A DNA stretch of 64,000 nucleotides from Halorubrum yunnanense (GTDB lineage Archaea; Halobacteriota; Halobacteria; Halobacteriales; Haloferacaceae), in the NCBI RefSeq assembly GCF_026586675.1, contig NZ_JAODIX010000028.1, forward strand, positions 90,835-154,834. The letters are read 5' to 3'. Within the stretch, counting starts at the first letter, position 1, and each line of letters begins with the position of its first letter. The position numbers and the translations under genes are program-made. Below, one piece after another: positions 28,529 through 37,295 of the stretch. The notes beneath the pieces were generated by a model. That model worked only from the letters and a program-made list of their open reading frames with translations. It had not been told where the DNA came from and made no database searches.

Positions 28529-28642
28529 ATGGGCGACCCCGCCTGCGACCGCCGGTTCTGCCCCGAGTGCGACCTCGCCGTCACGCGGACGGACGACGTC
28601 TGTCCCGACTGCGGCGCCCCGGTCGACGGGGGCGAGGAGTGA
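28529..28642 (+). CDS. 37-residue double-CxxC zinc-ribbon protein
   Basis: A very short gene reading MGDPACDRRFCPECDLAVTR then DDVCPDCGAPVDGGEE. Two CPxC knuckles form one zinc ribbon. A TTTATAAA box at about 28499-28506 lies some 27 bases before the ATG, ideal spacing for a leaderless gene. Haloarchaea have many such one-domain zinc micro-proteins; some affect stress or biofilm phenotypes in Haloferax. The function of this one is unknown. Confidence 0.8.
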   Translation: MGDPACDRRFCPECDLAVTRTDDVCPDCGAPVDGGEE

Positions 28643-28678
28643 GTTCCGAGGCGTCGCCGCCGGCCCTCGCTGGCTCCC

Positions 28679-29419
28679 TCACGACAGCGTGTCGCCGAAC
28701 TTGTCCCGGCGGAAGAGGTCGATCTCCTGCGCCGACGACCCCCGGCGCGTGGCCGCGAACGCGATCGCCTCGGCGACCTCCTCGGGCTCGGTCGCCGTCC
28801 CGGGCTCGAACCGCTCCTCGAACGGCTCGCCGTCCTCGCTGCCGAACTCCGTGCGCACCTCGGAGGGGTTCACCACCGAGACGGCGACGCCCTCGTCGCC
28901 AACCTGGGCCGCGACGCTGTGCGCGAAGCCGCGCACCCACCACTTCGTCGCGGCGTACACCGGATTGAACGAGCGCGGGTACTCCCCCGCGAAGCTCCCG
29001 ACCACGACGAGCGTCCCCTCGCTCTCTTTTAAATATGGGAGCGCCTCCCGCGTGAGGAAGAAGGTCCCGTCGACGTTCGTCTCCTGCATCGCGAAGTACT
29101 CCTCGTCAGTCATCGTCGCCACGTCGCTGCCGCGGCCGATCCCCGCGTTGGAGACGACGACGTCGAGCCCGCCGAACCGGTTGACGACCGCCTCGACCGC
29201 CGCCTCGCTCGTCGCCCGGTCGCGGACGTCGCCGTCGACGACCAGCGCGCTCGCGTCGTACTCGGCCTCCAGGTCGTCCGCCAGCGACTCCAGCGCTTCG
29301 CGTCGCCGGGCCAGCAGCGCGACGTTCGCGCCGCGGGACGCCAGCGCGTGCGCGGTCGCCTCGCCGATTCCGGAGCTCGCGCCCGTCACCAGTGCCGTCG
29401 CGTCGTCGAGAGGTGGCAT
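28679..29419 (-). CDS. Short-chain dehydrogenase/reductase
   Basis: A 246-residue classical SDR. The cofactor site is TGASSGIGEA, the structural motif is SNAG, and the catalytic Ser lies near VGSFAGEYP, with the active-site YAATKW (Tyr and Lys four apart). VNPSEVRTEF is the usual post-catalytic loop. The start at 29419 (MPPLDDATALV) is supported by a CTTTTA box about 30 bases upstream. The substrate is undetermined. Confidence 0.93.
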   Translation of the reverse strand: MPPLDDATALVTGASSGIGEATAHALASRGANVALLARRREALESLADDLEAEYDASALVVDGDVRDRATSEAAVEAVVNRFGGLDVVVSNAGIGRGSDVATMTDEEYFAMQETNVDGTFFLTREALPYLKESEGTLVVVGSFAGEYPRSFNPVYAATKWWVRGFAHSVAAQVGDEGVAVSVVNPSEVRTEFGSEDGEPFEERFEPGTATEPEEVAEAIAFAATRRGSSAQEIDLFRRDKFGDTLS

Positions 29420-29527
29420 ACGTGGCTCGTCGGCGAGGCCACTCATAAAAGGTGGCGTCGGGGAAGCCGCGAGCGCGGTCGCCGGCCTCCGATCCGACCC
29501 GGTAGGTCGGCGTCGGGTACTGACCCA

Positions 29528-30298
29528 TTATTTGTACGAGGTGATCGACTGGTGGCTCGGATCCGCCCGCATGTCGACGTGACCGCAGTTGACGCACCGC
29601 CACACGTACGCCCCAAGCTGTGCCACCGGATCCCGGCCGTCTATCGGCTCGTTCCAGTCCAGGCCGCACCGCGAGCACTCGTCGGGTCGGTACTTGGCTT
29701 CGATCGACGCGTCGCTCTCGCCGTCGGGGACGTCTTCGACCGTGAACCCGCGGAGAACGGCGTGGACGTCCTCGTCGGTCATCCGCTCTCGGAGCCGGTT
29801 CAACGGGTCCTGTAACCGCTCCGCTCGGTCCCGGAGCCGACCGTATCGCTCGTCGTTCTCGGGGTCGCCGTCGGTGCGCCACTCGCGCGTCGCGATCGCG
29901 ACCGTGGTCCGGTAGTACAGGTCGAGCAGCAGGTGGTAGTTCGCGCGGTGGAACAGCGTCTCGACGCACTCGGCGAGGTCCGGCTCGAACACCGGCCGTT
30001 CGAGTTCGCGGTCGCACGACGGGTCAGGCTCCGCGCGTGACCGTCCTCGGATCCCGAGCACCCGACAGTGAGGGGCCGTCGATTCGACCCGTTCGGAGAC
30101 CGGTTCGGCACCGCCCTCACCGAACGAGAGGTCGAGCACGAGGACCGCGACGCCGGCGTCGAACGCGTCGGCGAACTGCGACCTCGTCAGCGTCTGCCGG
30201 ACCTCGCGGTCGTCCAGCCAGAGCTCGTAGAGATCCGCCCTCGTCCTGTTCGATTCGCAGACCACGACCGCCGACGCGGGGAACTCCACGGGACTCAC
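29528..30298 (-). CDS. HalX-like regulator with degenerate receiver and zinc ribbon
   Basis: A 256-residue protein. The N-terminal 115 residues have the receiver fold, with Asp kept in VLVLDLSFGEGG. The acidic pocket is reduced to CESN and the conserved Lys-Pro is Arg-Pro (ERPVFEP). A HalX-like helical region follows (ANYHLLLDLYYRTTVAIATR to LNRLRERM). It ends in a zinc ribbon (CSRCGLDWNEP and CVNCGHVDM). The gene is downstream of the PAS protein with 48 bases between, so the two are probably cotranscribed. Confidence 0.8.
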   Translation of the reverse strand: MSPVEFPASAVVVCESNRTRADLYELWLDDREVRQTLTRSQFADAFDAGVAVLVLDLSFGEGGAEPVSERVESTAPHCRVLGIRGRSRAEPDPSCDRELERPVFEPDLAECVETLFHRANYHLLLDLYYRTTVAIATREWRTDGDPENDERYGRLRDRAERLQDPLNRLRERMTDEDVHAVLRGFTVEDVPDGESDASIEAKYRPDECSRCGLDWNEPIDGRDPVAQLGAYVWRCVNCGHVDMRADPSHQSITSYK

Positions 30299-30346
30299 CC
30301 ACCGGTCCGGAGTCGAGCGCTGACGCCGACTCCCCGTCCGGTCATC

Positions 30347-32458
30347 TCACTCATTCTGTTCGGTGGGCAGCGACGTCGATTTGCGCATCGACTCCGAGAG
30401 GCGTCTCGGCTCGACCGAAAACGAGTGGACGGTCGCGAGGTCGTCGACGAGCGAGACGACGGTCTCGATCGACCGCTCCGCCCGCCGGAGTTCCGCCTCC
30501 GACCCCGTCTCGGCCGCGGCGTCCAAGCGCTCGCTCGCCTCCTGTAGCGGGACCTTGAGGTCCTCGGCGAACACCTCGCCGAACTCGGCCAGGTGGCGCT
30601 CGATCTCCTGCTCGTGTTCTTTCGACTCCGTGACATCTTGAACGAAACCGACGGCGTGTGTCGCGTCGCCGTTCGCATCGACCACTGGCCCGACGTCGAT
30701 TCGGCCCCAGTAGGGCGTGCCGTCCGCCCGGTGAAGCACCGCGGTCCGCGAGCGATCCTCGCCCGCCCCGAGCGCCGACTCCAGCTCTCGCATGCGATCC
30801 CCGTCCGTGTCGGGCCCGCCGAGCACCGAGACCCCCTCGCCGGCGACCGAATCGCGGTCGTAGCCCGTGATCGCTTCGAACCTGTCGTTCACATACGTTA
30901 TGGGGGCGTCCTCGCCCGTCGTCTCGTGTATCGCGATCCCGACCGGCGCGGCCTCGATGGCTCTGTTCCTCAGCCGGAGCTCCCGCTCGCGCCGCTTCCG
31001 AACCGTGATATCGGTCGCGATGCCGACGATACGCGTCAGCTCGCCGTCCTCGTAGACGCCGGACGACTGGTCGTGGACCCACCGGACCTCGCCGTCCGGG
31101 TGGACCACGCGGTACGTCTCCTCGTACGCGTCCGGATCCTCGCGCTGCTCGGCCAGCGCCGCCTCGACCCTGTCGCGGTCGTCGGGGTGAATCGCCTCGA
31201 CGAACGACATGGCGTCCTCGTCCAAGCTCTCCGGCGGGACCCCCCACACGTCCTCGTAGGAGTCGCTGATGAAGTCCATCGACTCCTTGCCGGGGGTCGA
31301 CATCCAGATGACCTCGCCGGCGTTCGCCTGGATCTGATCGAGCATGCTCGCCCGCTCTTCCCGCTCCGTCACGTCGAGGGCCAGGCCGATCACGCGACCG
31401 ACCGTACCCGTTTCGTCTAACAGCGGCTGGAGCCACGTTTCGAGCGTCGAGTCGGGGAGTTCGACGATCCCGTGGCTCGACTCGCCCTCGAGGGCGGCCT
31501 CGACGTTCCGTCGCATCCGCGGCCGGTCGGCGAAGGCCTCCGCGACGGAGTCCCCCCGTGAGATCCCTCTTCGGAGCCGCTGTGACAGGGTCCCGCCGCG
31601 AACCGTCGACACCGTCCCGTCGGGCTCGACCTCGAACAGCGTCAGCGGCGCGCTGTCGACGATCGTCTCGACGGCCTGACGGAGCCGCAACAGCCGGTCC
31701 TCGCGTTCGCGCCGCTCGGTCACGTCCCGCCCGATACCGACGATTCCCCGGGGCGTCCCGTCCGAGCCGGTCACGACGGCCCCCGTGAACTCTATCGGCG
31801 TCCTCGCGCCGCCCTTCGAGACCAGCTCCGCCTCGACGGCCGCGCTCCCGGTCTCGATCACGGTCTCGATCGCGTCCGCGATCCGGTCCCTGTCGGGGCC
31901 GGCGAAGAGGTCCAGCGCGTGCATCCCCTCCAGCTCGTCGTCGTCGTAGCCGCTGAGCTCGCAGAACTGGTCGTTCCACCGCCTGAGCGTGCCGTCGGTG
32001 CCGAGCGTGTAAAACGAGTCGTCGATGGCGTCGAGCAGCCTCTCCGTCGACTCGGACGCGAGCGACGAGTCGACCGGCGTGGTCGCGACCGTGTCCATCC
32101 GGCGGGCGAGCAGCGCCGTCTCGTCGACGCCCTCTCGAGGGACCAGTACGTCGGTCGCCCCGGCCGCGAGCAGGTCGTCGACCGCGTCGTCGTCGGGGAC
32201 GATCACGAGCGACGGGACGTCGGGGAACGCCTCGCGGACCTCGACGAAGGGGCCGACCCCGGGCCCCGCTCCCGCCTCACAGACGACCAGCCGAACGTCG
32301 GGCAGGTCCCGCGAGGAGAGGTCGGTCGCCCCGTCACCGACGGACAGGACGCCGTCGGGGCCGGAGACGACCGTCGACTCCGCGGCCGCTTCGCGGACCC
32401 GCTCCGCGTCGGAGCCAACGTGAACTACCGCGTGACCTGACTCCCTCCGAGGCTCCAT
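30347..32458 (-). CDS. Multi-PAS sensor protein lacking a kinase ATPase domain
   Basis: A 703-residue protein. A receiver-like N-terminal domain (about 1-130) is followed by four PAS domains (about 140-255, 262-375, 380-490 and 495-615), each ended by a DVTERRERE-type PAC motif. The last 80 residues look like a HisKA dimerisation helix, but the HDLRNPL box reads AEDLKVPLQ, with Glu for the phospho-His, and no HATPase domain follows. It should sense signals without kinase activity of its own. The start is ATG 32458, with a TTTATAAT box upstream on the minus strand. The HalX-like gene follows. Confidence 0.88.
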   Translation of the reverse strand: MEPRRESGHAVVHVGSDAERVREAAAESTVVSGPDGVLSVGDGATDLSSRDLPDVRLVVCEAGAGPGVGPFVEVREAFPDVPSLVIVPDDDAVDDLLAAGATDVLVPREGVDETALLARRMDTVATTPVDSSLASESTERLLDAIDDSFYTLGTDGTLRRWNDQFCELSGYDDDELEGMHALDLFAGPDRDRIADAIETVIETGSAAVEAELVSKGGARTPIEFTGAVVTGSDGTPRGIVGIGRDVTERREREDRLLRLRQAVETIVDSAPLTLFEVEPDGTVSTVRGGTLSQRLRRGISRGDSVAEAFADRPRMRRNVEAALEGESSHGIVELPDSTLETWLQPLLDETGTVGRVIGLALDVTEREERASMLDQIQANAGEVIWMSTPGKESMDFISDSYEDVWGVPPESLDEDAMSFVEAIHPDDRDRVEAALAEQREDPDAYEETYRVVHPDGEVRWVHDQSSGVYEDGELTRIVGIATDITVRKRRERELRLRNRAIEAAPVGIAIHETTGEDAPITYVNDRFEAITGYDRDSVAGEGVSVLGGPDTDGDRMRELESALGAGEDRSRTAVLHRADGTPYWGRIDVGPVVDANGDATHAVGFVQDVTESKEHEQEIERHLAEFGEVFAEDLKVPLQEASERLDAAAETGSEAELRRAERSIETVVSLVDDLATVHSFSVEPRRLSESMRKSTSLPTEQNE

Positions 32459-32914
32459 ACGGACTCGTCCGAGAAGAATTATAAAACAGTATAGCGCAAA
32501 TTATCAGCGTTGAATACTGACACGGGGGACGGTCCCGCGCCGACCCCGGGTCCCCGGAACTGCCGACGGTCGGACGGAGCGGTCGATATCCGCGGCGCCG
32601 GCGGCACCGTCCCGTCAAGTGTGGGATCGGGGATGTCGCTCTCGGACGCGGTCACGGCGGAGAAGGGGGTCGGACGCGACCGTGACCTACGAGAAGTCGA
32701 CCACTCGCGTCGCTCGCGCTGCGACTTCTCTACTTCAGATCGCTTGCGTTCGGTTCCCTCACCGCATCGCTGTCGCTCCGCGGTTCAGTGTACGGGCCGG
32801 GCGCGATTTGAACACACGGTCGGACGTGCTCACTGCGTTGCGCGCGACCTCCCTGCGTTCAAATCGTGCCTGCCGGTTCGCTCGACGGTTCGCGCCGCTC
32901 ACCGTCTCGCAGTA
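32459..32914. other. Gene-free stretch with fragments of the tRNA-Lys 3' end
   Basis: Frames here read as Arg-rich composition shadows. Two partial copies of the neighbouring tRNA 3' end are visible: a direct copy at 32791-32815 and an imperfect inverted T-loop copy at about 32855-32875 (GTTCAAATCGTGCC). The left end carries the promoter of the PAS gene. Confidence 0.6.
32791..32815 (-). repeat. 25-bp copy of the tRNA-Lys 3' end
   Basis: The stretch is identical to 32913-32937, which covers the 3' acceptor strand and T arm of tRNA-Lys(CTT), 122 bases away. The homology stops inside the T stem. It looks like an old attachment site or a partial duplication. Confidence 0.8.
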
Positions 32915-32988
32915 CGGGCCGGGCGCGATTTGAACACGCGACCGACGGATTAAGAGTCCGTCGCTCTCCCTAACTGAGCTACCGGCCC
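32915..32988 (-). tRNA. tRNA-Lys (CTT)
   Basis: On the minus strand GGGCCGG pairs with CCGGCCC. The D arm has GCTCAGTTAGG, and the anticodon stem ACGGA/TCCGT encloses CTCTTAA, giving anticodon CTT. The T arm has TTCAAAT and the discriminator is G. There is no intron and no encoded CCA. Repeats of its 3' end lie just downstream. Confidence 0.96.
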
Positions 32989-33126
32989 TCATTCATTTCT
33001 ACCCGTGTCGAGGTAAAAGACCTTTTCATTCGACGACGGCGTCTCGTTTGCCCCTCGGCCCGCTCCCTCGCCGGCCTTCTGCGGAGAGCGCACTCGTTAA
33101 GTGTCGTCCGGGAAAAATTGCGGCCA

Positions 33127-34590
33127 ATGAGTAGTGGCGCATCCGGTTCGGCGCGGACGCGATACGCGATCCTCGGCTGCGGCAGCGTCGGCCACGCGGT
33201 CGCGGAGGAGCTGACGGGTCGCGGCAAGGACGTTCTCATCCTCGACCGCGACGAGAGCCGCGTCGAGGCACTCCGCGACCAGGACCTCAACGCCCGCGTC
33301 CAGGACATCGTCGAGCCCGACGTCGTCGACGCGATCAACGCCCGCGACATCGTGTTGATCCTCTCGAGCGACGTCGAGGCCAACAAGGCGGCCGTCTCGG
33401 CAATCCGCGACACCGGTGGCGACCACTACCTCGTCGCCCGCGCCTCCGACCCCGTCAGCGAGGACGAGCTGCGCGAGCGCGGCGCCGACGTGGTGATCAA
33501 CCCCTCGACGGTGATCGCCGACAGCGCGCTCCAGTCGCTCGAGACGGGCGAGCTGGAGTACATGGCGCGCCAGCTCGCCGAGATAATCGAGGATGGCGAC
33601 GGCCGGATGGCCATCCTGACCCACGACAACCCCGAGCCGGACTCGATCGCGTCGGCGACCGCCCTCCAGGCGATCGCGGACGCGTTCGGCGTCGAGGCCG
33701 ACATCCTCTACTCCGGCGACGTGGGCCACCAAGAGAACCGGGCGTTCGTCAACCTCCTCGGCATCGACCTCGTGGCGCGGTCGGAGGCCCCGGACCTCTC
33801 CGAGTACGAGACGATCGCCGCGGTCGACCTCGCGAAGTCGGCGGAAGACGGGTTGGACTTCGACGTCGATATCGACATCTACGTCGACCACCTGGAGGCG
33901 GACGTCCCGTTCGACGCCCGGTTCGTCGACGTGCGGACCAACGTCTCCTCGACGTCGACGATCCTCACGAAGTACCTCCAGGAGTTCGACCAGTCACCGA
34001 CCGAGGCGGTCGCGACCGCCCTCCTCTACGGCATCCGCGCCGAGACGCTCGACTTCAAGCGGGACACGACGCCCGCGGACCTGACGGCGGCCGCCTACCT
34101 CCACCCGTTCGCGAACCACGACACGCTCGAACAGGTGGAGTCCCCGTCGATGAGCCCCGAGACGCTGGACGTGCTCGCGGAGGCGATCCAGAACCGCGAG
34201 GTCCAGGGGAGCCACCTCTTCTCGACCGCCGGCTTCATCCGGGACCGCGAGGCGCTCGCGCAGGCCGCCCAACACCTCCTGAACTTGGAGGGGATCACGA
34301 CGACCGCCGTCCTCGGGATCGCCGACGACAACATCTACCTCGCCGCGCGCTCGAAGGACATCCGGCTCAACATCGGAAACGTCCTCGACGAGGCGTTCTC
34401 GGAGATGGGCGACGCGGCCGGCCACTCCACGCAGGGCTCGCTGTCCATCCCGCTCGGCATCTTCACCGGCATCGAGTCGAGCGGCGAGAACCGCGACACC
34501 CTCCTCCACCTCACCGAGGAGGCGGTCCGGCGGAAGCTGTTCGACGCCCTCGGCGTCGAGGGCGGCGGCGACGGCGGGAACGGGTCGTAG
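33127..34590 (+). CDS. DHH-family phosphoesterase with N-terminal TrkA-N (RCK) domain
   Basis: A 487-residue fusion. Residues about 12-130 form a TrkA-N/RCK Rossmann domain (YAILGCGSVGHAVAEEL and LDRDESRVEAL), which binds NAD(H) or a nucleotide. Residues 155-320 form the DHH domain: ILTHDNPEPDSIAS, DILYSGDVGHQENRAF, and AAVDLAK with IYVDHLE. A DHHA1-like domain follows (about 330-480). The family includes RecJ-like nucleases and cyclic dinucleotide phosphodiesterases; the RCK fusion is common in archaea, but its substrate is not settled. The start at 33127 was chosen over TTG 33118. Confidence 0.9.
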   Translation: MSSGASGSARTRYAILGCGSVGHAVAEELTGRGKDVLILDRDESRVEALRDQDLNARVQDIVEPDVVDAINARDIVLILSSDVEANKAAVSAIRDTGGDHYLVARASDPVSEDELRERGADVVINPSTVIADSALQSLETGELEYMARQLAEIIEDGDGRMAILTHDNPEPDSIASATALQAIADAFGVEADILYSGDVGHQENRAFVNLLGIDLVARSEAPDLSEYETIAAVDLAKSAEDGLDFDVDIDIYVDHLEADVPFDARFVDVRTNVSSTSTILTKYLQEFDQSPTEAVATALLYGIRAETLDFKRDTTPADLTAAAYLHPFANHDTLEQVESPSMSPETLDVLAEAIQNREVQGSHLFSTAGFIRDREALAQAAQHLLNLEGITTTAVLGIADDNIYLAARSKDIRLNIGNVLDEAFSEMGDAAGHSTQGSLSIPLGIFTGIESSGENRDTLLHLTEEAVRRKLFDALGVEGGGDGGNGS

Positions 34591-34692
34591 CGCGACCGAG
34601 TGACCGCGAACGGCGACGGGGCACCGCCCCCGACTCCCGATCCGTTTTACTCGTCCGAACCGTGATAGCCACACGCGCACGGCGCGACCACC

Positions 34693-34905
34693 ATGCACGT
34701 CCCGGAGGACCAGCCCGCGACCTGTCCCGCCTGCGGCGACCCCTACGAGTCGGTGTCCCGACACGCCGACGGGTTTGTCGTCAATCTCCTCGACAACGAG
34801 CGGTATCAGCGGGTGTGTTTCGACCCCGCGAGCGACGGCGACGGCCCCGCGCTGGACTGTTATCACCACACCCACGGGCAGGCCGGGAGCCAGCCGGGCG
34901 AGTAG
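34693..34905 (+). CDS. Small haloarchaeal zinc-finger-like protein
   Basis: A 70-residue protein starting MHVPEDQPATCPACGDPYES, with one CPAC knuckle, a later single Cys (RVCFDP) and LDCYHHTHG that could complete a metal site (Cys-His-His). A TTTTACT box at about 34645 gives nearly leaderless spacing. It is the sort of conserved small protein found next to housekeeping genes in Halorubrum. Function unknown. Confidence 0.75.
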   Translation: MHVPEDQPATCPACGDPYESVSRHADGFVVNLLDNERYQRVCFDPASDGDGPALDCYHHTHGQAGSQPGE

Positions 34906-35028
34906 CTACCGGCGGACGAATGGGTGATCGGGTAGCGCGAAACTTCGCGGCTCGGCGCCGCGAGCGACGTGTGACGGGTCCCCGCCGTCTCCGCTTATAA
35001 ACCGGGGCCCGCTGAAAGTCGACGTGGA

Positions 35029-36003
35029 TTAGAAGTCGTCGCCCTCGGTGATCGAGGTGTACGATCCGATCAGCGCGCCGGAGAGGTCGACCCCTTCGAG
35101 GGTGGCGCCCGTGTCGATCACGGAGTTACCGATCTCGGAGTCGGTGATCGTCGCGTCGGGGAAGACGACGGAGCGGTCGAGCGTCGAGTCGGTGACGGTC
35201 GCGCCCGACATGACGTGGACCACGTCGCCGAGCTCGGCGCCCTCAACGGTCGCGTCGTCGGCGACGAGCGCGCCGCCCTCCAAGGCGTACTCGACCGCGT
35301 CGAGGTAGCTGTCGGCGGTGCCGATGTCGAACCACGCGCCGTCGAACGTGAACGCGTAGACGGGCCCGCGCTCCTGGAGCCACTGCAGGAACCAGCCCGG
35401 CTCGTCCGGGTTGTTGTCGTCTTCGAGGTAGGTCGTGAGCTTCGGGAGCGTCTCCGCGGGGAACGCGTAACAGGCGATGGAGACGAGCGTGCTCTTCGGA
35501 TCGTCCGGCTTCTCCTGGAAGTTCACCACCTCGTCGCCGTCGAGCTCGACGAGCCCGTACGACTCGGCGCGCTCGCGGTCCTCGACGTCGTAGGCCGCCA
35601 GCGTCGGCGTCCCCTTCGCCTCGAAGAAGTCGGTGAAGTCGCCGAGGTCGAAGCTGATCATGTTGTCGCCGGCGACGACGACGAGGTCGTCGTCGACGTC
35701 CTCGCGGTCGACGAGCTGCTCGAGCGCCCCCACGACGCCGAACTTCTCGTCTTCCTCGACGGTCTCCTCGACCGAGAGCGTCGGCTTCTCGAACTGGCTG
35801 TCGGCGATGTACTCGTCGAACGTCTCGGCGAAGCGTTCGTTGGTGGAGACGAACACCTCGTCGACGCGGTCGTCCGCCTCCAAGTCCTCGAATATCTCGT
35901 CGATGACGGTGTTGTCGCCGACCGGCAGGAACATCTTCGGTCGGTCCTCGGTGATCGGCCAGAGTCTGGTCGCGTAACCTCCCGCGAGTACGACGGCTTT
36001 CAT
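35029..36003 (-). CDS. Sugar-1-phosphate nucleotidyltransferase
   Basis: A 324-residue enzyme joining NTP and sugar-1-phosphate to an NDP-sugar. The signature is AGGYATRLWPITEDRPKMFL, with VVVAGDNMISFDLGDF for metal and sugar binding and FDGAWFDIGTADSY for the sugar end. The C-terminal part (about 240-320) has short left-handed beta-helix repeats (ATVEGAELGD, DATITDSEIGN). It resembles the haloarchaeal glucose-1-phosphate uridylyl/thymidylyltransferases used for protein N-glycosylation, but no agl cluster is adjacent. Confidence 0.92.
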   Translation of the reverse strand: MKAVVLAGGYATRLWPITEDRPKMFLPVGDNTVIDEIFEDLEADDRVDEVFVSTNERFAETFDEYIADSQFEKPTLSVEETVEEDEKFGVVGALEQLVDREDVDDDLVVVAGDNMISFDLGDFTDFFEAKGTPTLAAYDVEDRERAESYGLVELDGDEVVNFQEKPDDPKSTLVSIACYAFPAETLPKLTTYLEDDNNPDEPGWFLQWLQERGPVYAFTFDGAWFDIGTADSYLDAVEYALEGGALVADDATVEGAELGDVVHVMSGATVTDSTLDRSVVFPDATITDSEIGNSVIDTGATLEGVDLSGALIGSYTSITEGDDF

Positions 36004-36108
36004 ACCTGCCCCGTCTCACTCCCGTGGGATACTTCTTTTGCTCGTGTCAAACTTCAAAAACGCGGGCGGGATCGCGCGGTTTCAGGGGCTCTGCGCGGCG
36101 GACTCGCC

Positions 36109-36405
36109 TCACTCGCTGAGCCGATCCGTGTCGATGCTCGCGCTCGGCGGACTGATCACGAGGAACCCGCGGAAGTGCATCAGCTCGCCGCCCATGTCCT
36201 TCACCTCGCGGGCGAAGCCCGCCGCGAGCTCGTTGAGGTCGCCGTCGATCGATAACACGAGCGTGTTGCCGTAGTCGACGCTGCGGACCCACTCCTCCGG
36301 GTCGGTCGTCCCGTCGAGGACGCCGAGGACGACGTCGCCGGAGGCCGCGAACGCCTCGTCCATCTGCTCTTCGGCGTCGCGCAGGTCGAGGTCCCAGTCG
36401 CTCAT
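36109..36405 (-). CDS. DUF5779-like haloarchaeal protein
   Basis: A 98-residue acidic protein: MSDWDLDLRDAEEQMDEAF, then VVLGVLDGTTDPEEWVRSVD, LVLSIDGDLNELAAGFAREV and HFRGFLVISPPSASID. The alternating strand-helix pattern is compact and complete. I recognise it as the haloarchaeal DUF5779 type with moderate certainty. Function unknown. Confidence 0.75.
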   Translation of the reverse strand: MSDWDLDLRDAEEQMDEAFAASGDVVLGVLDGTTDPEEWVRSVDYGNTLVLSIDGDLNELAAGFAREVKDMGGELMHFRGFLVISPPSASIDTDRLSE

Positions 36406-36539
36406 ACCTCAGGGTCGCGAGGCGACGGCAAAAACGTTCGGACGCCCAGGGTCCGCGCCCGGACGCGGGAGGCCGCCGCAGCGACCGGTGTCACGGCCCG
36501 TCGCGGAGCGGTTAAGTGCGGCCCGACCCCAGCGAGCGT

Positions 36540-37220
36540 ATGGAACGCACGCGGCGGTCACTGCTCGCGGGCGCGGCGTCGGTCGGCGTCGTCGGCGCGG
36601 CGGGGTGCCTCGGCGGCGGAGGAGACGGCGGCGACGGCGCCGACGGCGGCAACGCCCTCGACACCGGAGAGTACGACTGCGACCTCTCGGAGCCCTCGGA
36701 CCCGGACCTCGACTTCCGACCCGTCATCGGCGACCCCGAAGCCGACGTCGTCGTCCGGGCGTTCGAGGACTTCACCTGCGGTCACTGCGCCACCTACAAG
36801 CTCGAGCACTTCCCGACGATCCGCGAGGAGTACGTCGCTCCCGGCGAGGTCCGGTACGAGCACTGGGACTTCCCGATCCCCGTCAGCGAGACGTGGGCGG
36901 TGCCCGTCGCCAGCGCGGCCCGCGGCGTCGGCGCCCGCGAGGGCTCCGAGGCGTTCTTCGACTTCGCCACGGCCGCCTACGAGTCGCAGGGGAGCTACAG
37001 CGGGGAAGCGGTCGGCGCCGCCGCGGAGGCCGCCGGCGCGGACCCCTGCGCGGCCATCGCCGACGCCCAGTTCGCGGCGTACGAGGAGGCGTCGATGAGC
37101 GACCGGAGCGAGGGCGTGTCGAGGGGCGTCGAGGTGACGCCGACGATCTTCGTGGACGGCGAGGCCGCCGACACCTACGAGGCCGAGACGATCGCGGCGG
37201 CGATAGACGAGGCGCTGTAG
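36540..37220 (+). CDS. DsbA-like thioredoxin-fold lipoprotein, Tat-exported
   Basis: A 226-residue secreted oxidoreductase. The N-terminus has the twin-arginine signal TRRSLLAGAASVGVVGAAGC with the lipobox Cys at about residue 22, followed by a Gly/Asp linker. The thioredoxin-like domain has the active site FTCGHCATY (about 78-86, CGHC) and the cis-Pro loop GVEVTPTIFVDG near 200. It would form or isomerise disulfides outside the cell membrane. The start at 36540 places the signal peptide directly at the N-terminus. Confidence 0.92.
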   Translation: MERTRRSLLAGAASVGVVGAAGCLGGGGDGGDGADGGNALDTGEYDCDLSEPSDPDLDFRPVIGDPEADVVVRAFEDFTCGHCATYKLEHFPTIREEYVAPGEVRYEHWDFPIPVSETWAVPVASAARGVGAREGSEAFFDFATAAYESQGSYSGEAVGAAAEAAGADPCAAIADAQFAAYEEASMSDRSEGVSRGVEVTPTIFVDGEAADTYEAETIAAAIDEAL

Positions 37221-37295
37221 CCGAGACGCCCCCGGCCTCGCCCCGGTTTCCCCCGAGCGTCGGCCTTTTGCCCGTCCGACCCGTCTTATAAACCA

